Assembly (NCBI RefSeq): GCF_000758305.1 | Contig: NZ_CP009458.1 | Span: 3,410,001 to 3,474,000, forward strand | Origin: Cedecea neteri | Lineage (GTDB): Bacteria > Pseudomonadota > Gammaproteobacteria > Enterobacterales > Enterobacteriaceae | DNA: 64,000 nt | Direction: 5' to 3' | Part shown: positions 15,923-25,340 of the stretch, piece by piece | How the letters are laid out: every line of letters starts with the position of its first letter | How positions within the stretch are numbered: the stretch's first letter is position 1 | Position numbers and translations under genes: made by a program | The notes under the pieces: generated by a model | What the model saw: the letters and a program-made list of their open reading frames with translations, nothing else | What the model was told of the DNA's origin: nothing | Database searches by the model: none

Positions 15923-16912
15923 TCAATTCAATTGGTTAGGGCAAGGCTCGCCTTTTTCCAGTTGACGCAGATTCTCAAGCGTCGTCTCGGAAATACTGAT
16001 CAGCGCCTCCGCCGTCAGAAATGCCTGGTGACCGGTAAACAGCACGTTGTGACAGGCGGAAAGACGGCGGAACACGTCGTCCTGAATCACGTCGTTGGAC
16101 TTATCCTCAAAGAACAGATCGCGTTCGTTCTCGTACACGTCCATGCCGAGCGCGCCGATTTTCTGGTGTTTCAGAGCGTCAATCGCGGCCTGAGAATCAA
16201 TCAGCCCACCACGGCTGGTGTTGATGACCATCACGCCATCTTTCATTTGATCAAAAGCGGCCTGGTTTAGCAGGTGATAGTTTTCCGGCGTCAGTGGGCA
16301 ATGCAGGGAAATAATGTCGGACTGCGCAAACAGCGTTTCGAGGTCGACATATTCCACGCCTAAATCCAGCGCCGCTGCGCTAGGATACGGATCAAATGCC
16401 AGCAGGCGCAGGCCAAATCCTTTCAGGATACGCAGCGCGGCAACGCCGATTTTCCCGGTGCCGATCACGCCTGCTGTTTTGCCGTGCATGGTAAAACCGG
16501 TTAAGCCTTCGAGCGAGAAGTTGGCGTCACGAGTGCGCTGGTAGGCGCGATGAATGCGACGGTTAAGGCACATCATCATCCCGATAGCGTGCTCGGCCAC
16601 GGCTTCCGGCGAGTAGGCGGGAACGCGAACTACCGGCATACCAAGCTCTTTCGCCGCGTCTAAATCGACGTTGTTAAAGCCAGCACAGCGTAGCGCGATA
16701 AACTTAACGCCGTGTTTTTTTAGCTCTTCCAGCACCGGGCGACTACCATCATCATTAACGAAGATACACACGCCGTCGCAGCCGTTGGCGGTTTTGGCCG
16801 TTTTTTCGCTCAGCAGGAAGTCAAAAAATTCAAGATCAAAGCCATATTCCTGGTTAACCTGCTCCAGATACTTTTTGTCGTACTGTTTTGTGCTATAAAC
16901 CGCAAGTTTCAT
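15923..16912 (-). CDS. ldhA: Fermentative D-lactate dehydrogenase
   Basis: The 329-aa NAD-dependent D-2-hydroxyacid dehydrogenase has the same length as E. coli LdhA. It reduces pyruvate to D-lactate during fermentation. Visible are MKLAVYSTKQYDKKYLEQVN, the nucleotide-binding glycine motif GVIGTGKIG, the catalytic arginine in INTSRGGLID, the glutamate in GMDVYENERDLFF, and the histidine in FTGHQAFLT. The gene is upstream of hslJ as in E. coli and divergent from ydbH. Confidence 0.97.
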   Translation of the reverse strand: MKLAVYSTKQYDKKYLEQVNQEYGFDLEFFDFLLSEKTAKTANGCDGVCIFVNDDGSRPVLEELKKHGVKFIALRCAGFNNVDLDAAKELGMPVVRVPAYSPEAVAEHAIGMMMCLNRRIHRAYQRTRDANFSLEGLTGFTMHGKTAGVIGTGKIGVAALRILKGFGLRLLAFDPYPSAAALDLGVEYVDLETLFAQSDIISLHCPLTPENYHLLNQAAFDQMKDGVMVINTSRGGLIDSQAAIDALKHQKIGALGMDVYENERDLFFEDKSNDVIQDDVFRRLSACHNVLFTGHQAFLTAEALISISETTLENLRQLEKGEPCPNQLN

Positions 16913-17124
16913 AAGACTTATCTCCAGAAGGGGTTGGTTCCAAAACTATCATGCTTAAAATAATCATACAATTTATAAACTGAAATTTTAACGGCAGGTG
17001 ACTATTTCACTTTCCGGGCAGACTATGCTTACTATTGCCGCCGCCTTCACGCCCGGCCTGAATCGTGCCAGAATAATGACATATTTCGGCTTAAATTGTC
17101 GCTGAATCAGGATATTAACCACCC

Positions 17125-19770
17125 ATGAAGGGTAAATATAAAGCCGCGCTTGCGCTGATACTTGCATTGATTCTGCTGCCGCTGTCGCTGTTGCTCACGG
17201 TGGCGTACTGGCTACCGACGCTCGCCGGGATCTGGCTGCCGCAGGGCACCCGTATTGCGTTGGAGGCTAGTCCGCGTCTGCACAACGGCGCGATTATTAT
17301 CCCCGATCTTCGTTATCTCGCCGGGGAGTGTGAGCTTGCCAGCCTCAAAGATGCAAGCCTCAGCCATCCGAGCCGCTGGCGGCTTCACCTCGCGGAGCTG
17401 AATCTCAATCCAGACTGCATCAGCAAGATCCCCGCCGATGATGTGGCTCCCGCCGCGCCACGCACCCTTGAAGAATGGCAGAAAATGCTGCCGAACACCT
17501 GGCTGACTATCGACCAGCTTAACGTCACGCCCTGGCTGCAGTACGCTGGCGCGCTGCATCTTTCTCTGACGCCGCAGCAACAGCAGCTCGATTACCAGGG
17601 AAAACTGCTCACGCTTTCCGCCACGCTTAAAGGGCAAAACCTGAAAATTAGCGACCTGAAAGTCGGGGCATTCGAAGGGCTTCCGCCGCTTGAGCTGGTG
17701 GGCGACTTAACGCTCCCGCTGGTGCCGGATGGCCTGCCGACGGACGGGCAGGTGGCCACGCAGGTGCAAATTCCGCAGGAACCGGACAGGCTGCAGGTGG
17801 CCCTGAACTGGCATACCAACGCCGGCAACCTGACGGTGAAAAAATTATCAGGCGACGAGGCACCGCTGCTGAGCATTCCGTGGCGCCTGAGCGAAAATAC
17901 CCTGGAGATTAACGCCGGGCAGTGGCGCTGGCCTTATGAAGGTTTCCCGCTGGGCGGCGGGGTGTCTCTGAAGGTGGATAACTGGCAGAACGGGCTGGAT
18001 AACGCCATCTTCACCGGGCGGCTGAATGTGCTGACTCAGGGCGACGCCGGCAAAGGCAACGCCGTGCTTAACATCGGCCCCGGCAAACTCAGCCTGACCG
18101 ACAGCGCCTTGCCGCTGCAGCTCACTGGAGAGGCGAAGCAGGACCAGCTGATTTTCTATGCCGCGCTGCCCGGTGAACTGACAGGCGCACTGGCTGACCC
18201 GACGCTGTTGTTCCATCCGGGGGCCTTGCTGCGCTCCCGTGGCCGCCTGATTGAAACGCTGAATATTGACGATGTGCGCTGGCCGCTGGCGGGCGTGCGA
18301 GTCTCCAGTAAAGGCATCGACGGCAGGCTGCAGGCTATCTTACGCGCCCACGACAATGAAATGGGGGCCGTGGAACTGCACCTGGACGGCAAGGCCAATG
18401 ATTTCCTGCCGGACGCCGGGCTGTGGCAATGGCGCTACTGGGGTAAAGGTAGCTTTACGCCGATGCAGGCAAAATGGGACGTTCGCGGCGTGGGCGAATG
18501 GCGTGACAGCGCCATTGAACTGAGTTCGCTGTCTACCGGTTTCGACAAGCTTCAGTACGGCTCGATGCTGATGTCGAAACCCCGGCTTAGCCTGGACAAC
18601 CCGCTGCGCTGGGAGCGAAACGAACAAAAAGAGGTCTTCACCGGCGATTTCTCGCTAGACGCGGGGGCGACGGCCTTTAGCGGCGGCAGCACCTTGCCGC
18701 CATCGACGCTTAAATTCAGCGTGGACGGGCAAAACCCGACCTCTTTCCTGTTCAAAGGCAATTTACACGCCGGGAAAATTGGCCCGGTGCGTGTGGTCGG
18801 GCGCTGGGATGGGGAGCGCCTGAGAGGCAACGCGTGGTGGCCAAAACAAACGCTCACCGTGTTTCAGCCGCTGCTGCCCGCCGACTTGAAAATGGAACTT
18901 AAAGGGGGCGACCTCTACGCCCAGGTGGCCTTCTCCGCGGCGACCGGGCAGGGTTTTGAAGCCGGGGGCCACGGCGTGGTCAAAAGCGGAAGCGTGTGGA
19001 TGCCGGATAACCAGATTAACGGCGTCGACTTTGTGCTGCCGTTCCGCTTTAGCGATTCGACCTGGCATCTTGGTACCCGTGGGCCAGTCACGCTGCGCAT
19101 TGCTGAAGTTCGCAACCAGATAGCGGCACAAAATATTACCGCCGATCTGGAAGGCTGGTACCCCTGGAGCGAACAGCAGCCGCTGCTGCTGACCAACGTC
19201 AATGCGGATGTGCTGGGCGGCAAGATCTCTATGCAGCAATTGCGCATGCCGCAGAAGGACGCGGCGCTTTTAAGGTTGCAGGGACTGTCTTCCAGCAAGC
19301 TCGTCACCGCCATTAACCCTAAACAGTTCAGTATGTCCGGGCGCTTCAACGGCGCGCTGCCGCTGTGGCTCAACCATCCGCAGTGGATCATCAAAGACGG
19401 CTGGCTGACCAACCCTGGCCCAATGACCTTCCGCATGGATAAAGACATGGCGGACGCCATCGTCGATAACAACATGGCCGCAGGTGCGGCAATCAACTGG
19501 CTGCGCTACATGGAAATCTCGCGATCCTGGACACAAATCGATCTAGACAACCTCGGGGTAGTCAGGATGCGCTCCAGTGTGACCGGCATCAGCCATGTCG
19601 AGGGCAAGACCAACACCGTCAATCTCAACTATACCCATCAGGAAAACCTGTTTACCCTGTGGCGCAGTTTGCGCTTTGGCGATAATTTACAAACCTGGCT
19701 GGAAGAGAACGCCGCGTTGCCATCGGCTCGCTGCACCCAACCCGGCGAAGCCTGTGAGGAATCCAAATGA
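17125..19770 (+). CDS. ydbH: AsmA-like intermembrane transport protein YdbH
   Basis: The 881-aa protein has one N-terminal membrane anchor (about residues 6-28, ALALILALILLPLSLLLTVAYWL) and a long periplasmic beta-rich body. The C-terminal region resembles the DctA-YdbH domain (around LEGWYPWSEQQPLLLTNVNADVLGG). With TamB and YhdP, YdbH is one of three partly redundant AsmA-like proteins proposed to bridge the envelope and carry phospholipids to the outer membrane. It overlaps ynbE by an ATGA junction, forming the ydbH-ynbE-ydbL operon. Confidence 0.95.
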   Translation: MKGKYKAALALILALILLPLSLLLTVAYWLPTLAGIWLPQGTRIALEASPRLHNGAIIIPDLRYLAGECELASLKDASLSHPSRWRLHLAELNLNPDCISKIPADDVAPAAPRTLEEWQKMLPNTWLTIDQLNVTPWLQYAGALHLSLTPQQQQLDYQGKLLTLSATLKGQNLKISDLKVGAFEGLPPLELVGDLTLPLVPDGLPTDGQVATQVQIPQEPDRLQVALNWHTNAGNLTVKKLSGDEAPLLSIPWRLSENTLEINAGQWRWPYEGFPLGGGVSLKVDNWQNGLDNAIFTGRLNVLTQGDAGKGNAVLNIGPGKLSLTDSALPLQLTGEAKQDQLIFYAALPGELTGALADPTLLFHPGALLRSRGRLIETLNIDDVRWPLAGVRVSSKGIDGRLQAILRAHDNEMGAVELHLDGKANDFLPDAGLWQWRYWGKGSFTPMQAKWDVRGVGEWRDSAIELSSLSTGFDKLQYGSMLMSKPRLSLDNPLRWERNEQKEVFTGDFSLDAGATAFSGGSTLPPSTLKFSVDGQNPTSFLFKGNLHAGKIGPVRVVGRWDGERLRGNAWWPKQTLTVFQPLLPADLKMELKGGDLYAQVAFSAATGQGFEAGGHGVVKSGSVWMPDNQINGVDFVLPFRFSDSTWHLGTRGPVTLRIAEVRNQIAAQNITADLEGWYPWSEQQPLLLTNVNADVLGGKISMQQLRMPQKDAALLRLQGLSSSKLVTAINPKQFSMSGRFNGALPLWLNHPQWIIKDGWLTNPGPMTFRMDKDMADAIVDNNMAAGAAINWLRYMEISRSWTQIDLDNLGVVRMRSSVTGISHVEGKTNTVNLNYTHQENLFTLWRSLRFGDNLQTWLEENAALPSARCTQPGEACEESK

Positions 19771-19958
19771 ATTATTTTACCGCTGTGCTGCTGGCATCAA
19801 CGGCGTTGATGCTGACCGGCTGCACGCCGCGTATTGAAGTGGCCGCCCCTAAAGAGCCGATCACCATCAATATGAACGTTAAAATTGAACACGAAATCCA
19901 TATCAAAGTGGATAAAGACGTCGAAAGCCTGCTTAAAAACCGTAGCGATCTGTTCTGA
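19767..19958 (+). CDS. ynbE: Lipoprotein YnbE, YdbH partner
   Basis: The 63-aa lipoprotein precursor has a lipobox LTGC (cysteine about residue 19) and a short beta-prone mature part (PITINMNVKIEHEIHIKVDKDVESLL). In E. coli YnbE sits in the outer membrane and is reported to pair with the YdbH C-terminus to complete the intermembrane bridge. It starts inside the ydbH stop codon region (ATGA). Confidence 0.93.
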   Translation: MNYFTAVLLASTALMLTGCTPRIEVAAPKEPITINMNVKIEHEIHIKVDKDVESLLKNRSDLF

Positions 19959-19972
19959 GAAGGGGAACGGCG

Positions 19973-20296
19973 ATGAACTTTATAATTAAAGGTGTGCTGC
20001 TGGCCTGCCTGTTCTTCAGTACAGCCGCGATGGCCCTGACCTTAAACGAAGCGCGTGAGCAGGGTCGGGTGGGTGAAACACTCAGCGGCTATGTTGCGCC
20101 GATCAAGCAGGATCCGGAAACGCTGGCGCTGGTGAAAAGCATCAATGAAGGTCGCGCGCAGCACTATCAGCAACTGGCGGACACCAACAATGTTTCGCTC
20201 AATGAGGTGGCTCGTCTGGCCGGACAGAAATTGGTCGACAGAGCGCCCGCCGGGGAATATGTGCGTGGGCTGAACGGGCAGTGGATGAAGAAATAG
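19973..20296 (+). CDS. ydbL: Periplasmic protein YdbL (DUF1318)
   Basis: The 107-aa protein has a signal peptide (MNFIIKGVLLACLFFSTAAMA) and a DUF1318 domain (LNEAREQGRVGETLSGYVAPI, LVKSINEGRAQHYQQLADTNNVS, LAGQKLVDRAPAGEYV). It is the third gene of the ydbH operon, 14 bases after ynbE. In E. coli it is described as modulating YdbH-YnbE assembly in the periplasm. A palindromic repeat follows the gene. Confidence 0.93.
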   Translation: MNFIIKGVLLACLFFSTAAMALTLNEAREQGRVGETLSGYVAPIKQDPETLALVKSINEGRAQHYQQLADTNNVSLNEVARLAGQKLVDRAPAGEYVRGLNGQWMKK

Positions 20297-20357
20297 CTTT
20301 ATGTTAGTGCCTCGCTCTCTGCGAGAGGGCGTAAACAAGATTCCCATTGACTATTTT

Positions 20358-20393
20358 CCCCCTCTTCCTCTGGGAGAGGGCTGGGGTGAGGGT
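20358..20393. repeat. Short palindromic intergenic repeat, copy 2
   Basis: CCCCTCTTCC, a loop and GGGAGAGGG are followed by CTGGGGTGAGGG, between the convergent ydbL and feaR genes. It belongs to the same family as the copies at 10822, 49605 and 49682. A related partial palindrome (CTCTCTGCGAGAG) lies at about 20314-20327. Confidence 0.7.
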
Positions 20394-20408
20394 TGTGTTA
20401 AATACCTT

Positions 20409-21323
20409 TCAGGCAGACTGAAAACGCTTGCGATACTCCCCCGGCGACACGCCAAATCTGCTCTTAAATGCCGTTGAAAAATGGCTGTGATCGGCAAATC
20501 CCCAGCTGTAGCCAATCCCCGCCAGTTTTTCGCTGTGGTTGGCCGTACGCAGCGCCTGAGCGCAGAGATCCAACCGACGGTTTTTAATGTATTGCGCCAC
20601 CACCAGACCTTTATCGGCAAACAGGCGATAAAGGCTTCGCACTGACATACCTGACTCGGCGGCGATCCACTCCGGGCGTAGCGTTTCGGACTGAATATGC
20701 TCATCTATCAGCGACATGACTTTTTGTAGATGCCGATCGCGCTTTGAGGTCGGCAGGCTGTGCCGGATCAGCGCCGGAGCGAGCAGGCAGGCTATCGCCT
20801 CGAGCGTGGCTTCACTTTCCCCACCGGTCAGACCGTCGCTGCCCATACTTTCACGCAGCAAACCGTGGCTGAGGCGCACCATAGGCATTTCAGCCGGGAG
20901 CCTTTGCGCGCAGGGGATTTCGCCCATCCGCAGGTGCTGCTCCAGCAGGTGGCGGGGCAGCAACAGTGAAACCTGTTTCGCGCCGAGGGTATAGGTAAAG
21001 CAGCTGGGTCGCGAGGCGTCGATAAGCGTAATATCTCCCTGGCCGAGCACGGCCTGATTTTCCCCTTGCTCCATGACGGCTTCCCCCTCCAACTGGAAGA
21101 CGGTATAAAACCAGGCGTCGTTGCTTTGGGCGACTTCACGGCTTGTCCTCAGCAGACGCGCCTGGTTAATCTCCACCACGCTGAGCTTAATGGCATGGGC
21201 CAGGTGTTCACTCAGACTGCCGTGAAATCCTTGCTCCAGTGCGATCCCCGAAAAACGGCCACATGCGCGATTCACCTGATCAAGCCATTTTTCGAATCGC
21301 TCGTTGCACTGTTTTTCTGCCAT
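20409..21323 (-). CDS. feaR: AraC-family activator of aromatic amine catabolism
   Basis: The 304-aa protein matches FeaR: an N-terminal sensing domain (QVNRACGRFSGIALEQGFHGSL, DAWFYTVFQLEGEAVMEQG) and a C-terminal AraC/XylS helix-turn-helix pair (PEWIAAESGMSVRSLYRLFADKG and GYSWGFADHSHFSTAFKSRFGVSPGEYRKRF). In E. coli FeaR activates feaB and tynA in response to the aldehydes made from phenylethylamine, tyramine or dopamine. It is divergent from feaB. Tandem FeaR-like sites are visible before feaB and before tynA. Confidence 0.93.
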   Translation of the reverse strand: MAEKQCNERFEKWLDQVNRACGRFSGIALEQGFHGSLSEHLAHAIKLSVVEINQARLLRTSREVAQSNDAWFYTVFQLEGEAVMEQGENQAVLGQGDITLIDASRPSCFTYTLGAKQVSLLLPRHLLEQHLRMGEIPCAQRLPAEMPMVRLSHGLLRESMGSDGLTGGESEATLEAIACLLAPALIRHSLPTSKRDRHLQKVMSLIDEHIQSETLRPEWIAAESGMSVRSLYRLFADKGLVVAQYIKNRRLDLCAQALRTANHSEKLAGIGYSWGFADHSHFSTAFKSRFGVSPGEYRKRFQSA

Positions 21324-21408
21324 ATATCCTCACTTATCGCCGCCGGAAGCCAATAACTATAGGTAAACGTGATTCAAAAAAAGAAACATTATCGACATTT
21401 GTGTAGCG

Positions 21409-21472
21409 TGTCACAGCCAGCAAAGCGATTGTCAGCCGCAGAAAACCCTAACCTCAACATAGCGCCTAGAAT
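21409..21472 (+). promoter_or_regulatory. Tandem FeaR-like sites and -10 of feaB
   Basis: Two direct copies of TGTCA-N8-AAA occur at 21409-21424 and 21430-21445, exactly 21 bases apart. TAGAAT, a good -10, begins at 21467, 37 bases after the start of the second site; the -35 region is poor, as expected for an activated promoter. The motif agrees with the FeaR consensus as I recall it (TGNCA-N8-AAA). The same geometry occurs before tynA. Confidence 0.72.
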
Positions 21473-21513
21473 GAAGGTGGGCTACACGATAATGACCTTG
21501 ATAAGGAGATGCT

Positions 21514-23016
21514 ATGACTGAGCCAGAAACGGTAAGCGTGCTGGGCAGTGTGCGCCAGTTTCTTCAGCGTTCGCACGGGCTGTACATTGACGGCCGCTGG
21601 CAGACGTCAGACAGCGAAGGACGCCTGCCGGTCTTTAACCCGGCGGACGGGCAGCAAATTTCCAGCAGCGCCGACGCCAGCGCCTCGGATGTGGATCGCG
21701 CGGTAACGTCTGCATGGCGTGCCTTCAGCAGCGGCGTATGGGCCAACATGCTGCCCGCCGGGCGGGAGCGGATCCTGCTACGATTTGCCGACCTGCTTGA
21801 GCAAAACTCGGAAGAGCTGGCTCAGCTTGAGACGCTGGAGCAGGGCAAATCCATTAATATCTCTCGCGCATTTGAAGTCGGCTGTACGCTGAACTGGATG
21901 CGTTACACCGCTGGCCTGACGACTAAAATCAGCGGTCAGACGCTGGATGTGTCTATCCCGATGCCAGAAGGTGCGCGTTATCAGGCGTGGACGCGTAAAG
22001 AACCCGTTGGTGTGGTGGCCGGGATCGTGCCGTGGAACTTCCCGCTGCTGATTGGTATGTGGAAAGTGATGCCAGCGCTGGCGGCAGGCTGCTCGATTGT
22101 CGTCAAACCATCAGAAACTACGCCGCTAACGCTGCTGCGTATGGCAGAACTGGCGACAGAGGCTGGCGTACCGGATGGCGTATTTAACGTTGTCACCGGC
22201 AGCGGCGTGGGCTGTGGCAAAGCCCTGACCGAACACCCTCTGATTGCCAAAGTCAGTTTTACCGGCTCGACGGCGACGGGCAAAGGCATTGCCAAATCAG
22301 CTGCGGACAGGTTAACGCGCGTGACGCTGGAGCTGGGGGGTAAAAACCCGGCCATCGTTCTGAAAGACGCCGATCCGGAAATGGTTATTGCAGGCTTGAT
22401 GGCGGGCAGTTTCCTCAACCAGGGGCAGGTGTGCGCTGCCAGTTCGCGAATCTATATCGAAGCGCCGCTGTTCGACACGCTGGTGAGCGGGTTTGAACAA
22501 GCGGTGAAGTCCCTGCAGGTGGGGGCGGGCATGAACCCAGCGGCCCACATCAACCCGCTGGTATCAAAAGTTCAGCAGGAAAAGGTGGCTGGGTATCTGA
22601 CCCAGGCAGAAGAGCAGCGCGCGGAGCTAATCTCCGGGAGTTCAGGCCCGCAGGGCAGCGGCTATTATATTGCCCCGACGCTGGTGGTTAACCCAGCTGA
22701 ATCGCTGCGTCTTGTCAGAGAAGAGGTCTTTGGCCCGGTGGTTAACCTGGTACGCGTGGCGGATGCGGAAGAAGCCTTACGACAGGCCAACGACAGCGAC
22801 TACGGCCTGACGGCAAGCCTGTGGACCAACAACCTGCAGGCGGCAATGCAGTACACCGGGCGGATACAAGCGGGCACGGTCTGGGTGAATAGCCACACGC
22901 TGATCGACGCGAATATGCCGTTTGGCGGAATGAAGCAGTCGGGCACAGGGCGTGATTTTGGCCCGGACTGGCTTGATGCTTATACCGAAACCAAAACCGT
23001 GTGCGTGCGTTACTAA
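21514..23016 (+). CDS. feaB: Phenylacetaldehyde dehydrogenase
   Basis: The 500-aa ALDH matches FeaB (PadA), which oxidises phenylacetaldehyde or 4-hydroxyphenylacetaldehyde with NAD to the arylacetate. Motifs are the cofactor site VPWNFPLLIGMWKVMPAL, FTGSTATGKGIA, the general base in LELGGKNPAIV, the catalytic cysteine in NQGQVCAASSRIYIE and C-terminal PFGGMKQSGTGRDFG. A TAAGGAG precedes ATG 21514. It links TynA (amine to aldehyde) to the paa pathway (phenylacetate to TCA intermediates), even though 24 kb now separates feaB from tynA. Confidence 0.94.
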   Translation: MTEPETVSVLGSVRQFLQRSHGLYIDGRWQTSDSEGRLPVFNPADGQQISSSADASASDVDRAVTSAWRAFSSGVWANMLPAGRERILLRFADLLEQNSEELAQLETLEQGKSINISRAFEVGCTLNWMRYTAGLTTKISGQTLDVSIPMPEGARYQAWTRKEPVGVVAGIVPWNFPLLIGMWKVMPALAAGCSIVVKPSETTPLTLLRMAELATEAGVPDGVFNVVTGSGVGCGKALTEHPLIAKVSFTGSTATGKGIAKSAADRLTRVTLELGGKNPAIVLKDADPEMVIAGLMAGSFLNQGQVCAASSRIYIEAPLFDTLVSGFEQAVKSLQVGAGMNPAAHINPLVSKVQQEKVAGYLTQAEEQRAELISGSSGPQGSGYYIAPTLVVNPAESLRLVREEVFGPVVNLVRVADAEEALRQANDSDYGLTASLWTNNLQAAMQYTGRIQAGTVWVNSHTLIDANMPFGGMKQSGTGRDFGPDWLDAYTETKTVCVRY

Positions 23017-23860
23017 ACGTTGGCACATTTCGGTACTTATCACGTCCCGGAATAAATTGCGGCTGGTAATCTGCACGTCCCCTCCCGCGAGGGAAGATCG
23101 TTGTCCGATCTTGACCATTACTCTTGATAAGAAATGTTGCTACTTTCAGACCGGGCTTCCCCCGGTCTTTTTTTTGCATTTTTTTGTCAAGAAGACGTTA
23201 TTTTAGTCATGAAATGATTTGTTTCGGTGACTACCCTCCTGAGCTAACACCTGTCTGATGCCCTTATTTTGCGCAAAACTTGCGGCAATGTAACATTTAT
23301 GGAAAAACAACCAAAAATGAGCAGCCCGGATTTAGCGAGGAATTTCGCGAGAATGTAAAATTGATGTAAATCAAGGCTTATGCCATAAGTTGATGAATTA
23401 TAACTATTAGCTATTTATCGTGATGCCACTATTCATCCGGTCAATCAATCTATTTCCTCAGCACCTTTCCTTTTGAGTAACATGTTATTAACAATAAATG
23501 ATTGGTGAGGTTAATTTTTCTTTGGTAGGATTTTTCTTACAAACATTTCGGGGAAAGGGTGCTTCCGGTTTGATTCCCAGAATTAAATAAGTCATATTGC
23601 GTGACGTCTTTATATAATGAGGCGGCGTAAAATCATGACCTTCATTTATTAAGAAAAAACGAAAGCGACCGACAAATTACTACCTCTTTATAGTGAGAAT
23701 GCCTTGCACCATAAATAAGAGAGGTTCCGCAGTATCGGCGTTTTAATTTAACCATTACAGCCGTTTAAATACATTAGCTACTCATTCGTGCCTGTTAATT
23801 CTTAATGCAGGACGGAACAACATCATCCAGATTATTTTATGGATAAGGATATTGCCGTTT
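23017..23860 (+). other. Long AT-rich leader between feaB and the adhesin operon
   Basis: These 844 bases hold no convincing gene. The first part contains the feaB terminator (23148-23175). The rest is markedly AT-rich, unlike the flanking genes, and is probably the promoter/leader of the type I secretion operon. TATAAT occurs at 23613-23618 without a good -35, and an AAGG is near the TolC-like start. I looked for an ops (RfaH) element and found none convincing. Confidence 0.6.
23148..23175 (+). terminator. Intrinsic terminator after feaB
   Basis: AGACCGGG (23148-23155), a five-base loop and CCCGGTCT (23161-23168) run directly into eight T residues. This is a strong rho-independent terminator about 130 bases past feaB. 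Confidence 0.88.
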
Positions 23861-25204
23861 ATGCTTCAGTCTTATTCCCTGCGGGTCGCCATGCTTGCCG
23901 TTATTTGTTTCGGCTGCGGCATGCGGGTGAATGCCGCGCCAGCGCCCGCCTGGGCTGCAGCACCGGGCATCGCGCAAACGGCAATCCTCACGCTAAGTGA
24001 AAGCATTCTTTTCGCGCTTGACCGGGATCCTGCCGTCTCTCAGCAGGCGGCTCAGTTCGGCATTGGCCAGGCGCAGATTGACCAGGCGCGGAGCGCCTGG
24101 ATGCCGCAGGTTGCCCTCAACGGCAGCACCGGTCATTCACGTACCACCGACTCCAGCGGCTCTCTCAAGAACTCGGCGGCCTATGGACTTAGCCTGACAC
24201 AGCTAGTGTATGACTTCGGCAAAACCAGCAGCAACATCAGCCAGCAGGAGAGCCAGCGTGAGAGCTATCGCTACCAGCTGATGGCGACGTTGACCGGTGT
24301 GGCTGAAAAAACGGCACAGGCCTATGTCGATGTGAAACGTAACCAGGCGCTGGTCACGGCAACGGCAGAAAGCATTGCTGCGCTGCAAAACGTCAACACC
24401 ATGGCAAAACTGCGGGCGGATGCCGGGCTAAGTTCGAGTTCTGACGTGCTGCAAACCCAGACGCGCATCGCCGGTATGCGCTCAACGTTTGAGCAGTATC
24501 AGGCGGCGCTACAAAGCGCGAAAGCAAGACTGGCGGTATTAACCGGCGTCAGCGCCGCGCAATATCAGGCCATGCCGGTACGTCTGGCGCTTGAACAGGA
24601 ACCGCTGGACAACATTGATTATTCACTGATCCCGAGCGTGCTGGCGGCGGAGGCTATGCGTGAGTCTTCAGGGTATGCGGTAGATAAAGCGAAATCGGGC
24701 CACTGGCCAACGTTAAGCCTGAAAGGCGGGCGCACTCGTTACCAATCCAACAACAGCGCGTACTGGGATGACCAGATTCAGCTGAGCGTGGACGCGCCTA
24801 TCTACCAGGGCGGCGCGGTTTCCGCTCAGGTCGAGCAGGCTCAGGGAGCCAGGCGTATCGCGGCTTCTCAGGTTGAGCAGGCGAAATTCGATGTGCTGCA
24901 AAAAGCGTCTGTGGCAATGGCCGACTGGAACGGGGCCAGAGGCCGGGAAACGGCGGGAAAGCTCCAGCTGGAAAATGCCCGACGCGCGCGCGAAGTTTAT
25001 AAAAATGAGTATAAATTAAGCAAGCGCAGCCTGAACGACTTATTAAGCGTGGAGCAGGATGTGTTCCAGGCAGCAAATGCGCAAATTAATGCGGATTTCG
25101 ACGGCTGGCTGGCGGCGGTAAATTACGCTGCCGCCGTTGATAATTTATTGCCCCTGACAGGAGTCGAAAAAAATGCCGCCTCGAAATTACCAGATTTGAA
25201 ATAA
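23861..25204 (+). CDS. TolC-family outer-membrane protein of the adhesin type I secretion system
   Basis: The 447-aa precursor has a signal peptide ending near VNAAPA and two outer-membrane efflux protein repeats (SILFALDRDPAVSQQ, LTQLVYDFGKTSSNIS; VDKAKSGHWPTLSLKG, YKNEYKLSKRSLNDLLSVEQD). The long helices and LVYDFG-type strand are those of LapE/AggA-like TolC proteins that serve adhesin export. It would form the outer-membrane channel for the giant protein encoded next. ATG 23861 is used because AAGG lies 12 bases upstream; the TTG at 23852 is too close. It resembles BapB of the Salmonella bap operon in role. Confidence 0.9.
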   Translation: MLQSYSLRVAMLAVICFGCGMRVNAAPAPAWAAAPGIAQTAILTLSESILFALDRDPAVSQQAAQFGIGQAQIDQARSAWMPQVALNGSTGHSRTTDSSGSLKNSAAYGLSLTQLVYDFGKTSSNISQQESQRESYRYQLMATLTGVAEKTAQAYVDVKRNQALVTATAESIAALQNVNTMAKLRADAGLSSSSDVLQTQTRIAGMRSTFEQYQAALQSAKARLAVLTGVSAAQYQAMPVRLALEQEPLDNIDYSLIPSVLAAEAMRESSGYAVDKAKSGHWPTLSLKGGRTRYQSNNSAYWDDQIQLSVDAPIYQGGAVSAQVEQAQGARRIAASQVEQAKFDVLQKASVAMADWNGARGRETAGKLQLENARRAREVYKNEYKLSKRSLNDLLSVEQDVFQAANAQINADFDGWLAAVNYAAAVDNLLPLTGVEKNAASKLPDLK

Positions 25205-25340
25205 ACAGCGTTAGAGCAGAGGTTTACCCCCGCTACCTGAAAATAAGTTGATGTGAAATGAGAGCTGGAATTCTCAGGGATGTCCACATCCAAAAATTAA
25301 TACCGTATGCCCCGTTCCGGCATATATAAGGAGAAGTGAT

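Noticed and set aside
23017..23860. RfaH ops element ahead of the adhesin operon
   Set aside because: The closest stretch (GGCGGCGTAAAAT near 23621) does not match the ops consensus GGCGGTAGYNT well enough.
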